The notes under the pieces are model-generated. The model had not been told where the DNA came from and searched no databases. It worked only from the letters and a program-made list of their open reading frames with translations. From Prochlorococcus sp. AG-347-L02 (GTDB lineage Bacteria > Cyanobacteriota > Cyanobacteriia > PCC-6307 > Cyanobiaceae), in assembly GCA_003281255.1 (NCBI GenBank), contig QCCL01000004.1, positions 35,649 through 99,648 of the forward strand: a stretch of 64,000 bases of DNA, given 5' to 3'. This document shows, piece by piece, positions 7,479 to 16,510 of this stretch (its first letter is position 1; every line of letters begins with the position of its first letter). The translations under genes and the position numbers were made by a program.

Positions 7479-8555
7479 TTATTTATATTCATGCATTACC
7501 TTATTAAGCCAGTTCACAACCTTGTAAGCAAATATATCTGCTGAGGCGTATTTTTCTACCCATTCTCTACATTTCTGACGCTTTATTTTTTCAATAATCT
7601 TTACATAAAAAAGCATATTTTTTTTATCGTCAGGATCAGCAAGATAACCTGTTTGGCCATGCTGAATAATTTCACTAGGTCCTCCCCTTCTATAAGCTAC
7701 AACAGGCACCCCACAGGCTAAAGCTTCTACAATAACGTTCCCGTATGCCTCATTCCATTTCGGAGTGTTTAACAACCCTCTGCATTTACCAAGTTCTTTT
7801 TGTAATTCATCATTTGATAAAAACCCCATCCAATCTATAGCTCCTTTAGGGAATGATTTTTCAATCTTTGAAGCATACATCTCATCTTCTACAAATCCCC
7901 AAACTTTTAATTTTTCTCCAAGTTGATTTGCCACATATACTGCATCCTCCAAACCTTTCTCCGGAGCCACTCTTCCAACCCATGCCAAGGGTCCCTTAAT
8001 TGAATCTTGAAAAATATAATTATCTAAATTAAACCCGTTCCCAATAATTATTGGTTTTTTTATGAATGGATAATCATTAGCTTGCATTTTCGAATGAAAA
8101 GCAAAATTATTTGGATATTTTGCATAAACCTTAGAGATTAAATTACTAATTACTGAACTTTCAGAACCCATACTAATAATATGTGCAATGGGTATCTCTA
8201 AATTTAGAGTCATCCAGATAGGAAGCCAATCATAGGACATGTTCAACAATACATCTGCATGTTTAGCGATATCTAATCCCTTTTCAAGCATTCCTGCTAA
8301 AAGAGAATTGTCTGGGATGCTCACCGGAGAATTATAATTTTGATGCTGCCAACTAACTTGATCTTCACCTTCTACAAAATGTAATTTTGCTTTTAAATTA
8401 CTTTCATGTAATTTAGAATTTTTTGGAGCTACAACCTCAACAGAATGTCCTAAAGAAATTAAACCTGAAACTAAAGAATTTAAAGTTAATTCAACTCCGC
8501 CACCTTTACCACTCCCTATGAACCCTATGGGAGTACTCATCAAAACTATTCGCAT
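7479..8555 (-). CDS. GT4 glycosyltransferase, BGluT-like (UDP-glucose:tetrahydrobiopterin glucosyltransferase)
   Basis: A 358-residue GT-B fold enzyme. The N-terminal glycine loop GFIGSGKGGGVELTLNSL, the YDWLPIWMTL block, PIAHIISMGSESSV, LAWVGRVAPEKGLEDAV and the C-terminal EALACGVPVVAYRRGGPSE (GT4 nucleotide-sugar motif) strongly resemble the Synechococcus PCC 7942 enzyme that glucosylates tetrahydrobiopterin, as I remember it. Pteridine glycosides are common in cyanobacteria and have been linked to phototaxis and UV-A sensing, so the role here may be cofactor or pigment glycosylation rather than a polysaccharide. It is upstream of the GT39 gene with a seven-base gap. The family is sure; the pterin substrate is inferred by similarity recalled from memory. 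Confidence 0.8.
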   Translation of the reverse strand: MRIVLMSTPIGFIGSGKGGGVELTLNSLVSGLISLGHSVEVVAPKNSKLHESNLKAKLHFVEGEDQVSWQHQNYNSPVSIPDNSLLAGMLEKGLDIAKHADVLLNMSYDWLPIWMTLNLEIPIAHIISMGSESSVISNLISKVYAKYPNNFAFHSKMQANDYPFIKKPIIIGNGFNLDNYIFQDSIKGPLAWVGRVAPEKGLEDAVYVANQLGEKLKVWGFVEDEMYASKIEKSFPKGAIDWMGFLSNDELQKELGKCRGLLNTPKWNEAYGNVIVEALACGVPVVAYRRGGPSEIIQHGQTGYLADPDDKKNMLFYVKIIEKIKRQKCREWVEKYASADIFAYKVVNWLNKVMHEYK

Positions 8556-8583
8556 TATTAGATTTTTTGCAAAAAGAAACTAA

Positions 8584-9525
8584 TTAAATAGTAGTATCAG
8601 AAAATTTATTTTCCCATAAACTCTTTCTCTGGCTAACAAAAAATACTGAGATAAGAACAAACACCACTCCTATCCACTGCACAATAGTGAGTCTTTCATC
8701 TAACCAAACACCTCCACTGAGAAGAGCAAATACAGGTGTTAAAAATGCAAGAGTGCTAAATCCAGTTATTTCTTTATTATTAGCAAAGTAGAAGAACAAT
8801 CCATAAGCTATTGCTCCTCCAAAAATACTTGCAAAAGACATAAGTCCCCAATCAAATATTGACCAATCTGGAAATATTGTGAAATTTGATTGTAAGCAGT
8901 GCTTAACAATTAAGGGCAAACTCCCTAAAACCATATGCCAACCTGTAACTGCCACTGGATCACTTTTAGTACAAGTGAATCTAATTAAAATTGTTCCTAA
9001 TGCCATAGCGAGAGAAGCTGCAAGCATCCAAAGTTCGCCAAAGTTAAAAGCAACATCATTTATAGATTTATCAGACATCAACCACCAATTACTTAAAAAT
9101 TCTTGCGGGACTCCTAAAAATACTATTCCTCCCAAGCCAAAAAGTAGTCCTAACCATCCTATTGGATTAATTAAATTCCCAAAAATTGCCCTCGCTAAAA
9201 TAGCTACCAAAAGCGGTTGAGAATCAATTAAGACAGAACCTAACCCTGCTCCAGTTTTTTCTATACCATAAGTTAAAAAAAACTGAAAAAAAGTGGCATC
9301 AATAATCGTAAAAACAAAAAACCACTTCAAATCACACTTATAAATTTTTAAATCTCTTTTAAACAAATATGTTGTTATTAGAACAAGAATCCCTGCAGGA
9401 AGTAATCTTAAAGAAGCCACAAACTCTGGCCCAGCACTAGATACTAAAGGAGTCATTGCTGCCATTGAAGTACCCCAAAGAGCAAAAGGGAGTATCATTA
9501 AAAACCAATTTAGGATTGAATTCAT
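8584..9525 (-). CDS. DMT/EamA-family permease
   Basis: A 313-residue protein with ten predicted helices in two EamA repeats, typical of drug/metabolite transporters (RhaT/YdcZ-like). Repeat one starts NWFLMILPFALWGTSMAAMT and contains SLRLLPAGILVL; repeat two contains LWMLAASLAMALGTILIRF, AFLTPVFALLSGGVWLDERL and a final helix QWIGVVFVLISVFFV. The conserved PV-x-ALL-x-G and DERL pair near the end is the classical signature of this family. It shares the strand and tight spacing (28 bases) of the BGluT-like and GT39 genes and is divergent from sppA. Substrate unknown; family members export amino acids, nucleotides or metabolites. Confidence 0.88.
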   Translation of the reverse strand: MNSILNWFLMILPFALWGTSMAAMTPLVSSAGPEFVASLRLLPAGILVLITTYLFKRDLKIYKCDLKWFFVFTIIDATFFQFFLTYGIEKTGAGLGSVLIDSQPLLVAILARAIFGNLINPIGWLGLLFGLGGIVFLGVPQEFLSNWWLMSDKSINDVAFNFGELWMLAASLAMALGTILIRFTCTKSDPVAVTGWHMVLGSLPLIVKHCLQSNFTIFPDWSIFDWGLMSFASIFGGAIAYGLFFYFANNKEITGFSTLAFLTPVFALLSGGVWLDERLTIVQWIGVVFVLISVFFVSQRKSLWENKFSDTTI

Positions 9526-9577
9526 TAGGTCTGCTGATAGTCTTTTTAAAGTAGTTTTATGAATTTACCTTAAAAGA

Positions 9578-10387
9578 ATGATTTGGCCTTTTAGACGAAA
9601 GTCAAAAAAAAGAATAGCTCGTATAGTAATTGATGAGCCTATTACAAGTTCAACAAGAGTTTCAGTCCTTAAAGCTCTTAAACAAATTGAGGATAGAGAA
9701 TTTCCTGCTTTAATCGTGAGAATTGATTCTCCTGGAGGTACTGTTGGGGATAGCCAAGAAATATACTCTGCTATTAAAAGACTTAAAGATAAAGGATGTA
9801 AAGTCATTGCTAGTTTTGGTAACATCTCTGCATCGGGAGGCGTTTACATTGGTGTTGCATCTGACAAAATAGTTGCTAATCCAGGCACAATTACAGGATC
9901 TATTGGAGTGATTATAAGAGGAAATAATTTATCTGAATTATTAGATAAAATCGGCATTAAATTTGAGACAGTTAAAAGCGGCGTATTTAAAGACATACTT
10001 TCTCCAGACAAACCTCTAAGTGAGGAAGGTAGAGGTCTACTCCAAGGGCTTATAGATGAAAGTTACAAACAATTTACTGAAGCTGTTGCTGAAGGAAGGA
10101 ATTTACCTGTTGAAGAAGTAAGAAAATTTGCTGATGGAAGAATTTTTACCGGAACACAAGCACTCGAACTTGGTCTTGTTGATAAAGTTGGAGATGAATT
10201 TGTTGCAAGGGAGCTAGCTGCAGAAATGGTTAACGTTGATCCTAAAATTCAGCCCTTAACATTTGGAAAGAAGAAGAAAAAAATACTTGGACTAATTCCT
10301 GGAAGTAGAATGATTGAGAAAATTACCAATAATATCTTTTTTGAGTTTGACTCATCTAATAAAGTACTTTGGTTATATAAGCCTTAA
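9578..10387 (+). CDS. sppA: Signal peptide peptidase SppA-type serine protease (short form)
   Basis: A 269-residue S49-family protease, which clips leftover signal peptides in the membrane. The single-domain length is that of the short SppA, about half of the long protease IV form. The nucleophile is Ser86 in GNISASGGVYIG, the general base is Lys138 in SGVFKDILSP, and IDSPGGTVGDSQEI (residues 49-62) forms the oxyanion region. The N terminus is only weakly hydrophobic (MIWPFRRKSKKR), so it may be peripheral. The aroH gene follows after six bases, suggesting co-transcription. Confidence 0.93.
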   Translation: MIWPFRRKSKKRIARIVIDEPITSSTRVSVLKALKQIEDREFPALIVRIDSPGGTVGDSQEIYSAIKRLKDKGCKVIASFGNISASGGVYIGVASDKIVANPGTITGSIGVIIRGNNLSELLDKIGIKFETVKSGVFKDILSPDKPLSEEGRGLLQGLIDESYKQFTEAVAEGRNLPVEEVRKFADGRIFTGTQALELGLVDKVGDEFVARELAAEMVNVDPKIQPLTFGKKKKKILGLIPGSRMIEKITNNIFFEFDSSNKVLWLYKP

Positions 10388-10393
10388 ATCGAT

Positions 10394-10777
10394 ATGTATG
10401 AAAAAAAGCAAGATGATTATAAAATTACTTTTATTCGTGGGGCTACAACAGCATCTGGGAATTCTGTTAGAGAAATAGAAGTTGCCGTAGTGGAATTAAT
10501 TGATGAATTAATTTCACGAAACAATCTAATTAAGACGAACATACTATCTATTACATTCACGGCGACAAAAGATTTAAATGCGTGTTTCCCAGCTTCAATT
10601 GCAAGGAAGTTTAATGGGCTTGATGCAGTTGCCTTTTTAGACTGCCAACAAATGGAGGTATCCAATGATGTTGATTTTTGTATAAGAATAATGGCTCAAG
10701 TTTTATTGCCCCCAAATTATTTAATAAAGCACCCCTATTTAAAAGGTGCTGCAAAATTAAGGACAGATAGATGTTAA
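10394..10777 (+). CDS. aroH: Chorismate mutase, AroH class
   Basis: A 127-residue monofunctional chorismate mutase of the trimeric Bacillus AroH type; it converts chorismate to prephenate for phenylalanine and tyrosine synthesis. Diagnostic residues are visible: the IRGATTASGN loop with the active-site Arg, TATKDLNACFPASIAR with Arg, and the C-terminal HPYLKGAAKLRTD block. Cyanobacteria typically use this class rather than the AroQ fold. It follows sppA by six bases. The next gene starts about 70 bases downstream. Confidence 0.95.
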   Translation: MYEKKQDDYKITFIRGATTASGNSVREIEVAVVELIDELISRNNLIKTNILSITFTATKDLNACFPASIARKFNGLDAVAFLDCQQMEVSNDVDFCIRIMAQVLLPPNYLIKHPYLKGAAKLRTDRC

Positions 10778-10848
10778 CCTTAGTGAAATTATTTTTCTGC
10801 TTTAAATTTTGAATAGCACGAACTCAACCTTTAAATTCCATTCCCTTA

Positions 10849-11427
10849 ATGTTAAAAATCACAAAGAAACATACTTTAAATCTTAAAATTTTAAGATTTT
10901 TTATGATCCCTACAATCTTAGTTATAACTCCTTTTTTTAATAACATCCAAGATTCAAAAGCGGGGTTGGAATTCCAGTGGAATCAAGATGATAGTTATAG
11001 AAGATTAAAGTGGTTTCAAAAAGAAAATAAAAGGAAATTTAGAAATACAATTTATTTTTTCTTGAGGCCATCTGATAGAAGAGCTGATCTCTTAAAAATT
11101 AATCTAGCAATTCCTAAGACCTTTAAATCCACTTTAAAAAACGAAAAAATTAGTTTTTGCAAAGTAAAAATAGGTGGTTTTGAGAGTAGAACTAAATGTT
11201 TAGAAGACATTCCAGCTGATTTCGAAATCAAGACTGATGAATCAGGCTTAAGGTCCCTAGATATTTATCCTTATAGCCCAATTCCCTCTAATAAAGAAAG
11301 TTATGCAATTGTCTTAAAAGTCTTTAATCCAAAAAAATCAGGTTTATATCAATTTCATTCATATGGGCAACCTAAAGGGAAGTCATTTTCAAGTTATTTA
11401 GGAAGCTGGACTATAGTGATCGATTAA
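10849..11427 (+). CDS. DUF2808 protein, probably exported
   Basis: A 192-residue protein. Residues about 13-36 form a hydrophobic segment with a likely signal cleavage after SKA (PTILVITPFFNNIQDSKA), so it is probably secreted to the periplasm or membrane-anchored. The mature part contains the pieces recalled for DUF2808: DLLKINLAIPKTFKSTL, CKVKIGGF, EDIPADFEI, LDIYPYSPIPSNKESYAIVLKVFNP and a final GLYQFHSYGQ. The family is of unknown function and nearly limited to cyanobacteria. It has its own start 71 bases after aroH and precedes rpmH by 30 bases. Confidence 0.85.
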   Translation: MLKITKKHTLNLKILRFFMIPTILVITPFFNNIQDSKAGLEFQWNQDDSYRRLKWFQKENKRKFRNTIYFFLRPSDRRADLLKINLAIPKTFKSTLKNEKISFCKVKIGGFESRTKCLEDIPADFEIKTDESGLRSLDIYPYSPIPSNKESYAIVLKVFNPKKSGLYQFHSYGQPKGKSFSSYLGSWTIVID

Positions 11428-11457
11428 ATGATAAATTAAATAAGGATTATTAAACAA

Positions 11458-11595
11458 ATGACAAAAAGAACTTTTGGCGGAACTTCAAGAAAAAGAAAAC
11501 GTGTATCTGGTTTTAGAGTAAGAATGCGTTCTCATACGGGTAAAAGAGTTATTAAAAGCAGAAGACAAAAAGGTAGAGAAAGAATAGCTGTATAA
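11458..11595 (+). CDS. rpmH: 50S ribosomal protein L34
   Basis: A 45-residue basic protein, exactly the usual L34 length. It begins [20 protein letters not shown] and continues [25 protein letters not shown], the classical L34 pattern. L34 sits on the solvent side of the 50S subunit and stabilises 23S rRNA. The gene is too short for usual ORF cut-offs. It heads the conserved rpmH-rnpA-(PH domain)-yidC order and ends twelve bases before rnpA. Confidence 0.97.
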   Translation: MTKRTFGGTSRKRKRVSGFRVRMRSHTGKRVIKSRRQKGRERIAV

Positions 11596-11607
11596 ATTCA
11601 AATTTCA

Positions 11608-11994
11608 ATGGCCTTACCCAAGGATATGCGTTTAAAAGGTCACAGGACTTTTAATTATATTCACAAAAATTCCACAACATATCATGGGAAATTAATGACA
11701 TTTAAAGTTGCAAGATCAAATCCAGCAATACTCTTATCCCATAAATTCACTAATACCTCAAACAATTTTAGGGTTGCAATTGCTATCAGCAAAAAAGTTT
11801 CAAAAAAAGCCGTAGATAGAAATAAATTAAGAAGAATTCTGCAAGAGTGGTTATTAACAAACATTCAAAAAATTAATAACCACAAACCTTATTGGTTACT
11901 TGTTAACCTTAAATTTGGAGATTTCTGCAATGATAAAAGTAGACTTTTGGAGGAATTTCAAAACTTAATGTTCAAATCTCGTCTAATCAAATGA
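11608..11994 (+). CDS. rnpA: Ribonuclease P protein component
   Basis: A 128-residue basic protein that assists the RNase P RNA in cutting the 5' leader of tRNA precursors. The signature helix is at about residues 66-78 (KKAVDRNKLRRIL, with the RNR-type motif at 71-76) preceded by the strand NNFRVAIAISKKV. Length and charge are typical. The stop codon overlaps the ATG of the next gene (ATGA), indicating translational coupling with the PH-domain membrane protein. Confidence 0.96.
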   Translation: MALPKDMRLKGHRTFNYIHKNSTTYHGKLMTFKVARSNPAILLSHKFTNTSNNFRVAIAISKKVSKKAVDRNKLRRILQEWLLTNIQKINNHKPYWLLVNLKFGDFCNDKSRLLEEFQNLMFKSRLIK

Positions 11995-12404
11995 TTAACA
12001 TGAATGAAGAAACCTTTTATGAAGGTGGTCCAGCTAAAAGTGATTTAATAATAAATCTACTAGCAGGGATAACTATACTTGGTTTGCCATTTACCTTTGC
12101 CGCAATAGTTAGAGCATTGTGGTTGAGATATAAAATTACAAACAAAAGAATTTCAATTGATGGTGGCTGGTTTGGTAAAAACAAAACACAAGTCTCACTA
12201 AGTAACATTGAAGAAATCAGATCTATTCCTAGAGGATTTGGTTCATATGGTGACATGGTTCTTATACTTAACGATGGCTCAAAGGTTGAAATGAAATCAC
12301 TACCCTTATTCAGAGAAAAGCAAAAATTTATTGAAGAAAATATAAATAAAAAATCACAAATACCAAATCTTAACGAGGTAGAAGGATTTGCTACTAAATC
12401 CTAA
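11991..12404 (+). CDS. PH-domain (bPH2/YdbS-type) membrane protein
   Basis: A 137-residue protein with a double hydrophobic segment at about residues 20-44 (INLLAGITILGLPFTFAAIV), followed by a bacterial PH-like domain: YKITNKRISIDGGWFGKNKT, QVSLSNIEEIRSIPRG and MVLILNDGSKVEMKS. The YKIT-x-KRI pattern is diagnostic for the YdbS/YdbT family. The family lies between rnpA and yidC in many cyanobacteria, so a part in membrane biogenesis is plausible but unproven. The first ATG overlaps the rnpA stop; a second Met two codons on is an alternative start. Confidence 0.88.
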   Translation: MINMNEETFYEGGPAKSDLIINLLAGITILGLPFTFAAIVRALWLRYKITNKRISIDGGWFGKNKTQVSLSNIEEIRSIPRGFGSYGDMVLILNDGSKVEMKSLPLFREKQKFIEENINKKSQIPNLNEVEGFATKS

Positions 12405-12476
12405 TTAAATTAATTACAAAAACCTTTTTTTCCTGTAAAATAAAATGTCTACTAAAATTACACACTCTTTAATATC

Positions 12477-13619
12477 GTGATAGGGTTCATTTCTGAAAAA
12501 CTACTTATCCCGATTCTAGATTTTTTCTACGGTTTAGTCCCTAGTTATGGTTTAGCGATTGTTGCATTGACAGTCGTAATTAGAATTGCACTTTTCCCTC
12601 TAAGCGCTGGTTCAATTAGAAGCGCAAGGAGAATGAAAATTGCCCAACCAGTAATGCAAAAAAGACAAGCAGAAATAAAATCTAAGTTTTCAGGTGATCC
12701 AAAGAAACAGCAAGAAGAACTTGGAAAATTAATGAATGAGTTTGGCAGTCCTCTTGCAGGTTGCCTTCCATTGATTGTTCAAATGCCAGTGCTATTCGCA
12801 TTGTTTGCAACCCTAAGAGGCTCTCCATTCGCTGATGTCCCTTACAACATAAATCTCAAGGTAATTCCACAGGATCAAGTAGCAGCCATTGATCCAAAAC
12901 CTTACAAATCCCCACGACACTCAATATTTATTACAGAAAAATCACATTTTCCTGTAGTTGCTACAATCTCTAGTGGAACAAAATTAGGAACAGAAGAATC
13001 CATAAAAGTAAATTTACAAACAACAAATGGCAATAGCTATTCGGAAGTATTATCTAAATACGATAACGGATCTAAATTCCTCCCAATTTGGAAGGTTTCC
13101 AAAGGATCCGAAAATCTTAAAGTTTCCCAAGACGGTACAGTAACAGCAATTAAGCCTGGTGATGCAACAATCGAGGCGAAAATCCCTGGTCTAGCTGCTA
13201 AAAGTGGTTTCTTATTTATTAAAGCCCTTGGTCAAGTTGGTTTTTATGTAGATGGGGCAATTAATTGGGATATTGCTGCATTAGTAGGTGCCTTTGGATT
13301 AACCTTACTTCTTTCTCAAGTTTTATCAAGTCAGGGGATGCCTGCGAATCCTCAGCAATCAACAGCAAATAAAATTACACCAGTCATGATAACTGGAATG
13401 TTTCTGTTTTTCCCACTACCAGCTGGAGTCTTGCTATACATGGTTGTTGCTAATATTTTCCAGGCGTTCCAGACTTTTCTGCTTAATAAAGAAGCTCTTC
13501 CTGAGAATTTACAGAAAATTCTGGATCAACAATTATTGGCAAAAAATGAAATAATAACAACTTCTGCTTCAACTATCTCAGATAAAAGATTACCTTTCGA
13601 ACCTAACAGTAAAAAATAG
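12477..13619 (+). CDS. yidC: Membrane protein insertase YidC/Oxa1
   Basis: A 380-residue insertase that puts membrane proteins, including photosystem subunits, into thylakoid and plasma membranes. GTG start. The first helix is followed by the conserved [19 protein letters not shown] segment with the hydrophilic-groove Arg, then the cytoplasmic [18 protein letters not shown] helix, the [14 protein letters not shown] helix and the final pair ([20 protein letters not shown]). Between helices two and three there is a periplasmic domain of about 120 residues, seen in cyanobacterial homologues. It ends 15 bases before ycf46. Confidence 0.95.
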   Translation: MIGFISEKLLIPILDFFYGLVPSYGLAIVALTVVIRIALFPLSAGSIRSARRMKIAQPVMQKRQAEIKSKFSGDPKKQQEELGKLMNEFGSPLAGCLPLIVQMPVLFALFATLRGSPFADVPYNINLKVIPQDQVAAIDPKPYKSPRHSIFITEKSHFPVVATISSGTKLGTEESIKVNLQTTNGNSYSEVLSKYDNGSKFLPIWKVSKGSENLKVSQDGTVTAIKPGDATIEAKIPGLAAKSGFLFIKALGQVGFYVDGAINWDIAALVGAFGLTLLLSQVLSSQGMPANPQQSTANKITPVMITGMFLFFPLPAGVLLYMVVANIFQAFQTFLLNKEALPENLQKILDQQLLAKNEIITTSASTISDKRLPFEPNSKK

Positions 13620-13634
13620 TCTTAATCTTAAATA

Positions 13635-15101
13635 ATGAATTCTTGGTGTAGAAATTTAGAATTACTCATAAAATCAAGAACCTCATTAATTTGGATTAGG
13701 ACTAAAGAAGAGGAAAGATTAGAAAAATTAGTTAATTTCTCTTGTGAAAGTTTAAATGTAAAAAGATTCGTTTCATGGGATTGTGTCAGCGGTATAAAAG
13801 GATTAATAAATGAAGAAGGCAAATTTTCTAACAATCCGTTAGGAGTACTTAATTGGCTTAAAGAACAAAGTTCTGAAGTTTCAACAGTTTTATTAGTTAA
13901 AGATTTTCATAAATTTTATGATGATCCATCTATTAATAGAACTATTAAAGAACTATCTTCAGCGCTTAAAAAAACTAGTCATAATTTAATTATTAGTTCT
14001 CATTTATTTCCAGCATCAGAAGAGTTGGATGAATTAATGGCAATTGTAAATTTACCTTTGCCTGATCAAAGAGAATTAAAAAATCTAATAAAAAAAATTG
14101 CTATCAATACAAATTCAAATCTAGAGGAACAAGATTTAAACGAACTTTCTATAGCTTCAACTGGACTTACAGAAATAAAAGTAAAGCAAGTCACTGCAAA
14201 GGCTCTTGCTCAAAGGGGGAAAATAAGTAAAGAAGATATTAAAGATATTCTTGAAGAGAAAAAACAAGTAATCGCCAGAAGTGAAATTTTAGAATTTTTC
14301 GATGCCAAATCAAGTCAAGAGGATATTGGCGGTTTAAACGTTTTAAAAGTTTGGCTCAATCAAAGGTACAGGGCCTTTTCTAAAGAAGCTAGAGACTATG
14401 GTTTACCAATTCCCAAGGGAGTGCTACTCGTTGGGGCTCAAGGAACAGGGAAATCGCTCACAGCAAAATCAATTTCCAAGAGTTGGTCGATGCCGCTACT
14501 TAGGTTAGATGTTGGAAGACTATTTTCTAGCCTAGTTGGTTCAAGCGAGGCAAGAACAAGAGAAACAATATCGAGAGCAGAAGCCATGTCTCCTTGTATA
14601 CTTTGGATCGATGAAATTGACAAGGGCTTTGGAGGCGATGCTAGAAGTGATGGAGGAACAAGTCAAAGGGTTTTGGCAAGTTTGCTTACTTGGATGGCTG
14701 AAAAAGAGTCCGCCGTATTTGTCATAGCTACCGCTAATGCGATAGATAAGCTCCCTGCCGAATTGTTAAGGAAAGGCAGATTTGATGAGATATTTTTTCT
14801 TGATTTACCAAATTCTGAAGAAAGATTAAGTATTCTGGATTTGCATTTAAAAAAAAGAAGACCAAGTTACAGTTTTCCTCTTTCCACTATCATCGATAGA
14901 ACAGATGGATTCTCAGGTGCAGAACTTGAACAGGTAGTGATAGAGGGGATGCATATTTCATTCTCTGAAAATAGAGAACTTATGGAGAAAGATTTAATAA
15001 AGGCAGTTTCTGAATTAGTTCCTTTATCAAGAACAGCTAAGGAACAAATTAATTTACTAAAAGAATGGTCTTCTACTGGGCGGGCTCGATCGGCATCATA
15101 G
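13635..15101 (+). CDS. ycf46: AAA-type ATPase Ycf46
   Basis: A 488-residue AAA ATPase of the Ycf46 family, found in cyanobacteria and some red-algal plastids. The N-terminal 200 residues are a degenerate AAA-like module. The active module carries Walker A GAQGTGKS (about residues 266-273), Walker B CILWIDEID (about 319-327), sensor 1 VIATANAID and the arginine finger near ELLRKGRFDEIFF. It resembles FtsH/proteasomal-type AAA modules but has no protease. Work in Synechocystis has tied the family to inorganic carbon use; that role is knowledge of the family, not visible here. It follows yidC by 15 bases. Confidence 0.93.
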   Translation: MNSWCRNLELLIKSRTSLIWIRTKEEERLEKLVNFSCESLNVKRFVSWDCVSGIKGLINEEGKFSNNPLGVLNWLKEQSSEVSTVLLVKDFHKFYDDPSINRTIKELSSALKKTSHNLIISSHLFPASEELDELMAIVNLPLPDQRELKNLIKKIAINTNSNLEEQDLNELSIASTGLTEIKVKQVTAKALAQRGKISKEDIKDILEEKKQVIARSEILEFFDAKSSQEDIGGLNVLKVWLNQRYRAFSKEARDYGLPIPKGVLLVGAQGTGKSLTAKSISKSWSMPLLRLDVGRLFSSLVGSSEARTRETISRAEAMSPCILWIDEIDKGFGGDARSDGGTSQRVLASLLTWMAEKESAVFVIATANAIDKLPAELLRKGRFDEIFFLDLPNSEERLSILDLHLKKRRPSYSFPLSTIIDRTDGFSGAELEQVVIEGMHISFSENRELMEKDLIKAVSELVPLSRTAKEQINLLKEWSSTGRARSAS

Positions 15102-15223
15102 CTAAAAAATTTTATTTAAAAATACTCCGTAAGTTAGGAATCATTAATTTAGTTAATTTTTAGTCAAAAATCTCTAATTTTGAATTTAGATTAATTATTT
15201 TAATTAAGGTATTAAAAAAAATA

Positions 15224-16501
15224 GTGTTAGATCAAAAATTAATAAGAGAAAATCCAACTTCAGTTGAAGAAAGTTTATCCCTAAGAGGAAAAGTTTTTAA
15301 TATTTCCCAAATACAAGAATTAACTCTTCAAAAAAAAGAAATTGATATAGAAATATCCAGTCTCCAATCTGAGAGCAAAAAGTTAAGTAAATTGATCGGT
15401 CAAGAAATCAACAAATCTAAAAACAATGATTCTCCAGAAGTAAATAATTTAAAGAAAAAAGGAAATGAATACAGAACCAAAATTTCAGAATTTGAAGAAA
15501 AAAAAAGAACCTTAGATAAAAATATACATAATGAAATTTGTAATTTACCAAATTTACCTAGCAAAGATGCTCCTTTTGGAAAAGATGAAAGTCAAAATGT
15601 CCAAGTAAAAACTTGGGGAGATCCGTTATTTACAGAAAATGTTAAATCTCATTGGGAGATAGGCGAAAGTCTTAATCTTTTTGATTCTGTCAAATCAACT
15701 AAAATTTCAAAAAGTCGCTTTATTACACTTATTGGTAATGGGGCCAGATTAGAGAGAGCATTAATAAATTTTATGCTCGACATGCATACTAGCAATGGTT
15801 ATTTAGAGTTAATGCCTCCAGCTTTAGTGAATTCAGAAAGTCTTACCGGATCTGGTCAATTACCTAAATTTTCAAATGAAAGTTTTAAGTGTTCTAATGA
15901 CGACCTCTGGCTTTCTCCTACTGCTGAAGTTCCACTAACTGCTTTTCATAGAAATGATATTATCGATTCCAAGCAATTACCTCTTAAGTATGTTGCATAT
16001 AGCCCATGTTTTAGGAGAGAAGCTGGAAGTTATGGAAGGGATACAAAAGGTTTAATAAGACTTCATCAATTTAATAAAGTTGAACTATATTGGTTTTGTG
16101 ATCCAAGTAAATCTATTGAAGCTCATAAGAGGATCACTTTAGATGCAGAAAGTATTTTAAAAAAGCTTAATCTACCTTACAGATTAGTTGATATTTGTAC
16201 TGGCGACTTAGGTTTTTCTTCAAGCAGAACTTTTGATCTTGAAGTCTGGCTACCAAGTAGCAAATGTTACAGGGAAATTTCAAGTTGTAGCAACTGTTTA
16301 GACTTTCAAGCCCGCAGATCATCAATAAGAGCAAAAATTGACAAAAAAAATACATATTTGCACACCTTAAATGGAAGTGGGCTTGCGATTGGAAGAACTA
16401 TGGCTGCTATTCTTGAGAATGGCCAACAAAAAGACGGGAGCGTAAAAATTCCAGATGCCCTAGTTCCATATTTTGGATCAAATATTTTAAAAACTTCTTA
16501 A
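15224..16501 (+). CDS. serS: Seryl-tRNA synthetase
   Basis: A 425-residue class II synthetase that charges tRNA-Ser. GTG start, agreeing with the conserved [11 protein letters not shown] terminus. Residues about 30-110 form the long antiparallel coiled coil that reaches the tRNA long arm. Motif 2 is seen as [20 protein letters not shown] and motif 3 as [16 protein letters not shown]; the [10 protein letters not shown] loop binds serine. Length is normal. It is nine bases upstream of the site-2 protease gene. Confidence 0.97.
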   Translation: MLDQKLIRENPTSVEESLSLRGKVFNISQIQELTLQKKEIDIEISSLQSESKKLSKLIGQEINKSKNNDSPEVNNLKKKGNEYRTKISEFEEKKRTLDKNIHNEICNLPNLPSKDAPFGKDESQNVQVKTWGDPLFTENVKSHWEIGESLNLFDSVKSTKISKSRFITLIGNGARLERALINFMLDMHTSNGYLELMPPALVNSESLTGSGQLPKFSNESFKCSNDDLWLSPTAEVPLTAFHRNDIIDSKQLPLKYVAYSPCFRREAGSYGRDTKGLIRLHQFNKVELYWFCDPSKSIEAHKRITLDAESILKKLNLPYRLVDICTGDLGFSSSRTFDLEVWLPSSKCYREISSCSNCLDFQARRSSIRAKIDKKNTYLHTLNGSGLAIGRTMAAILENGQQKDGSVKIPDALVPYFGSNILKTS

Positions 16502-16510
16502 TATAATCAA

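Noticed and set aside
8879..9220. 113-codon plus-strand frame inside the DMT permease gene
   Set aside because: Antisense shadow of a clear membrane-protein gene, with no motif of its own.
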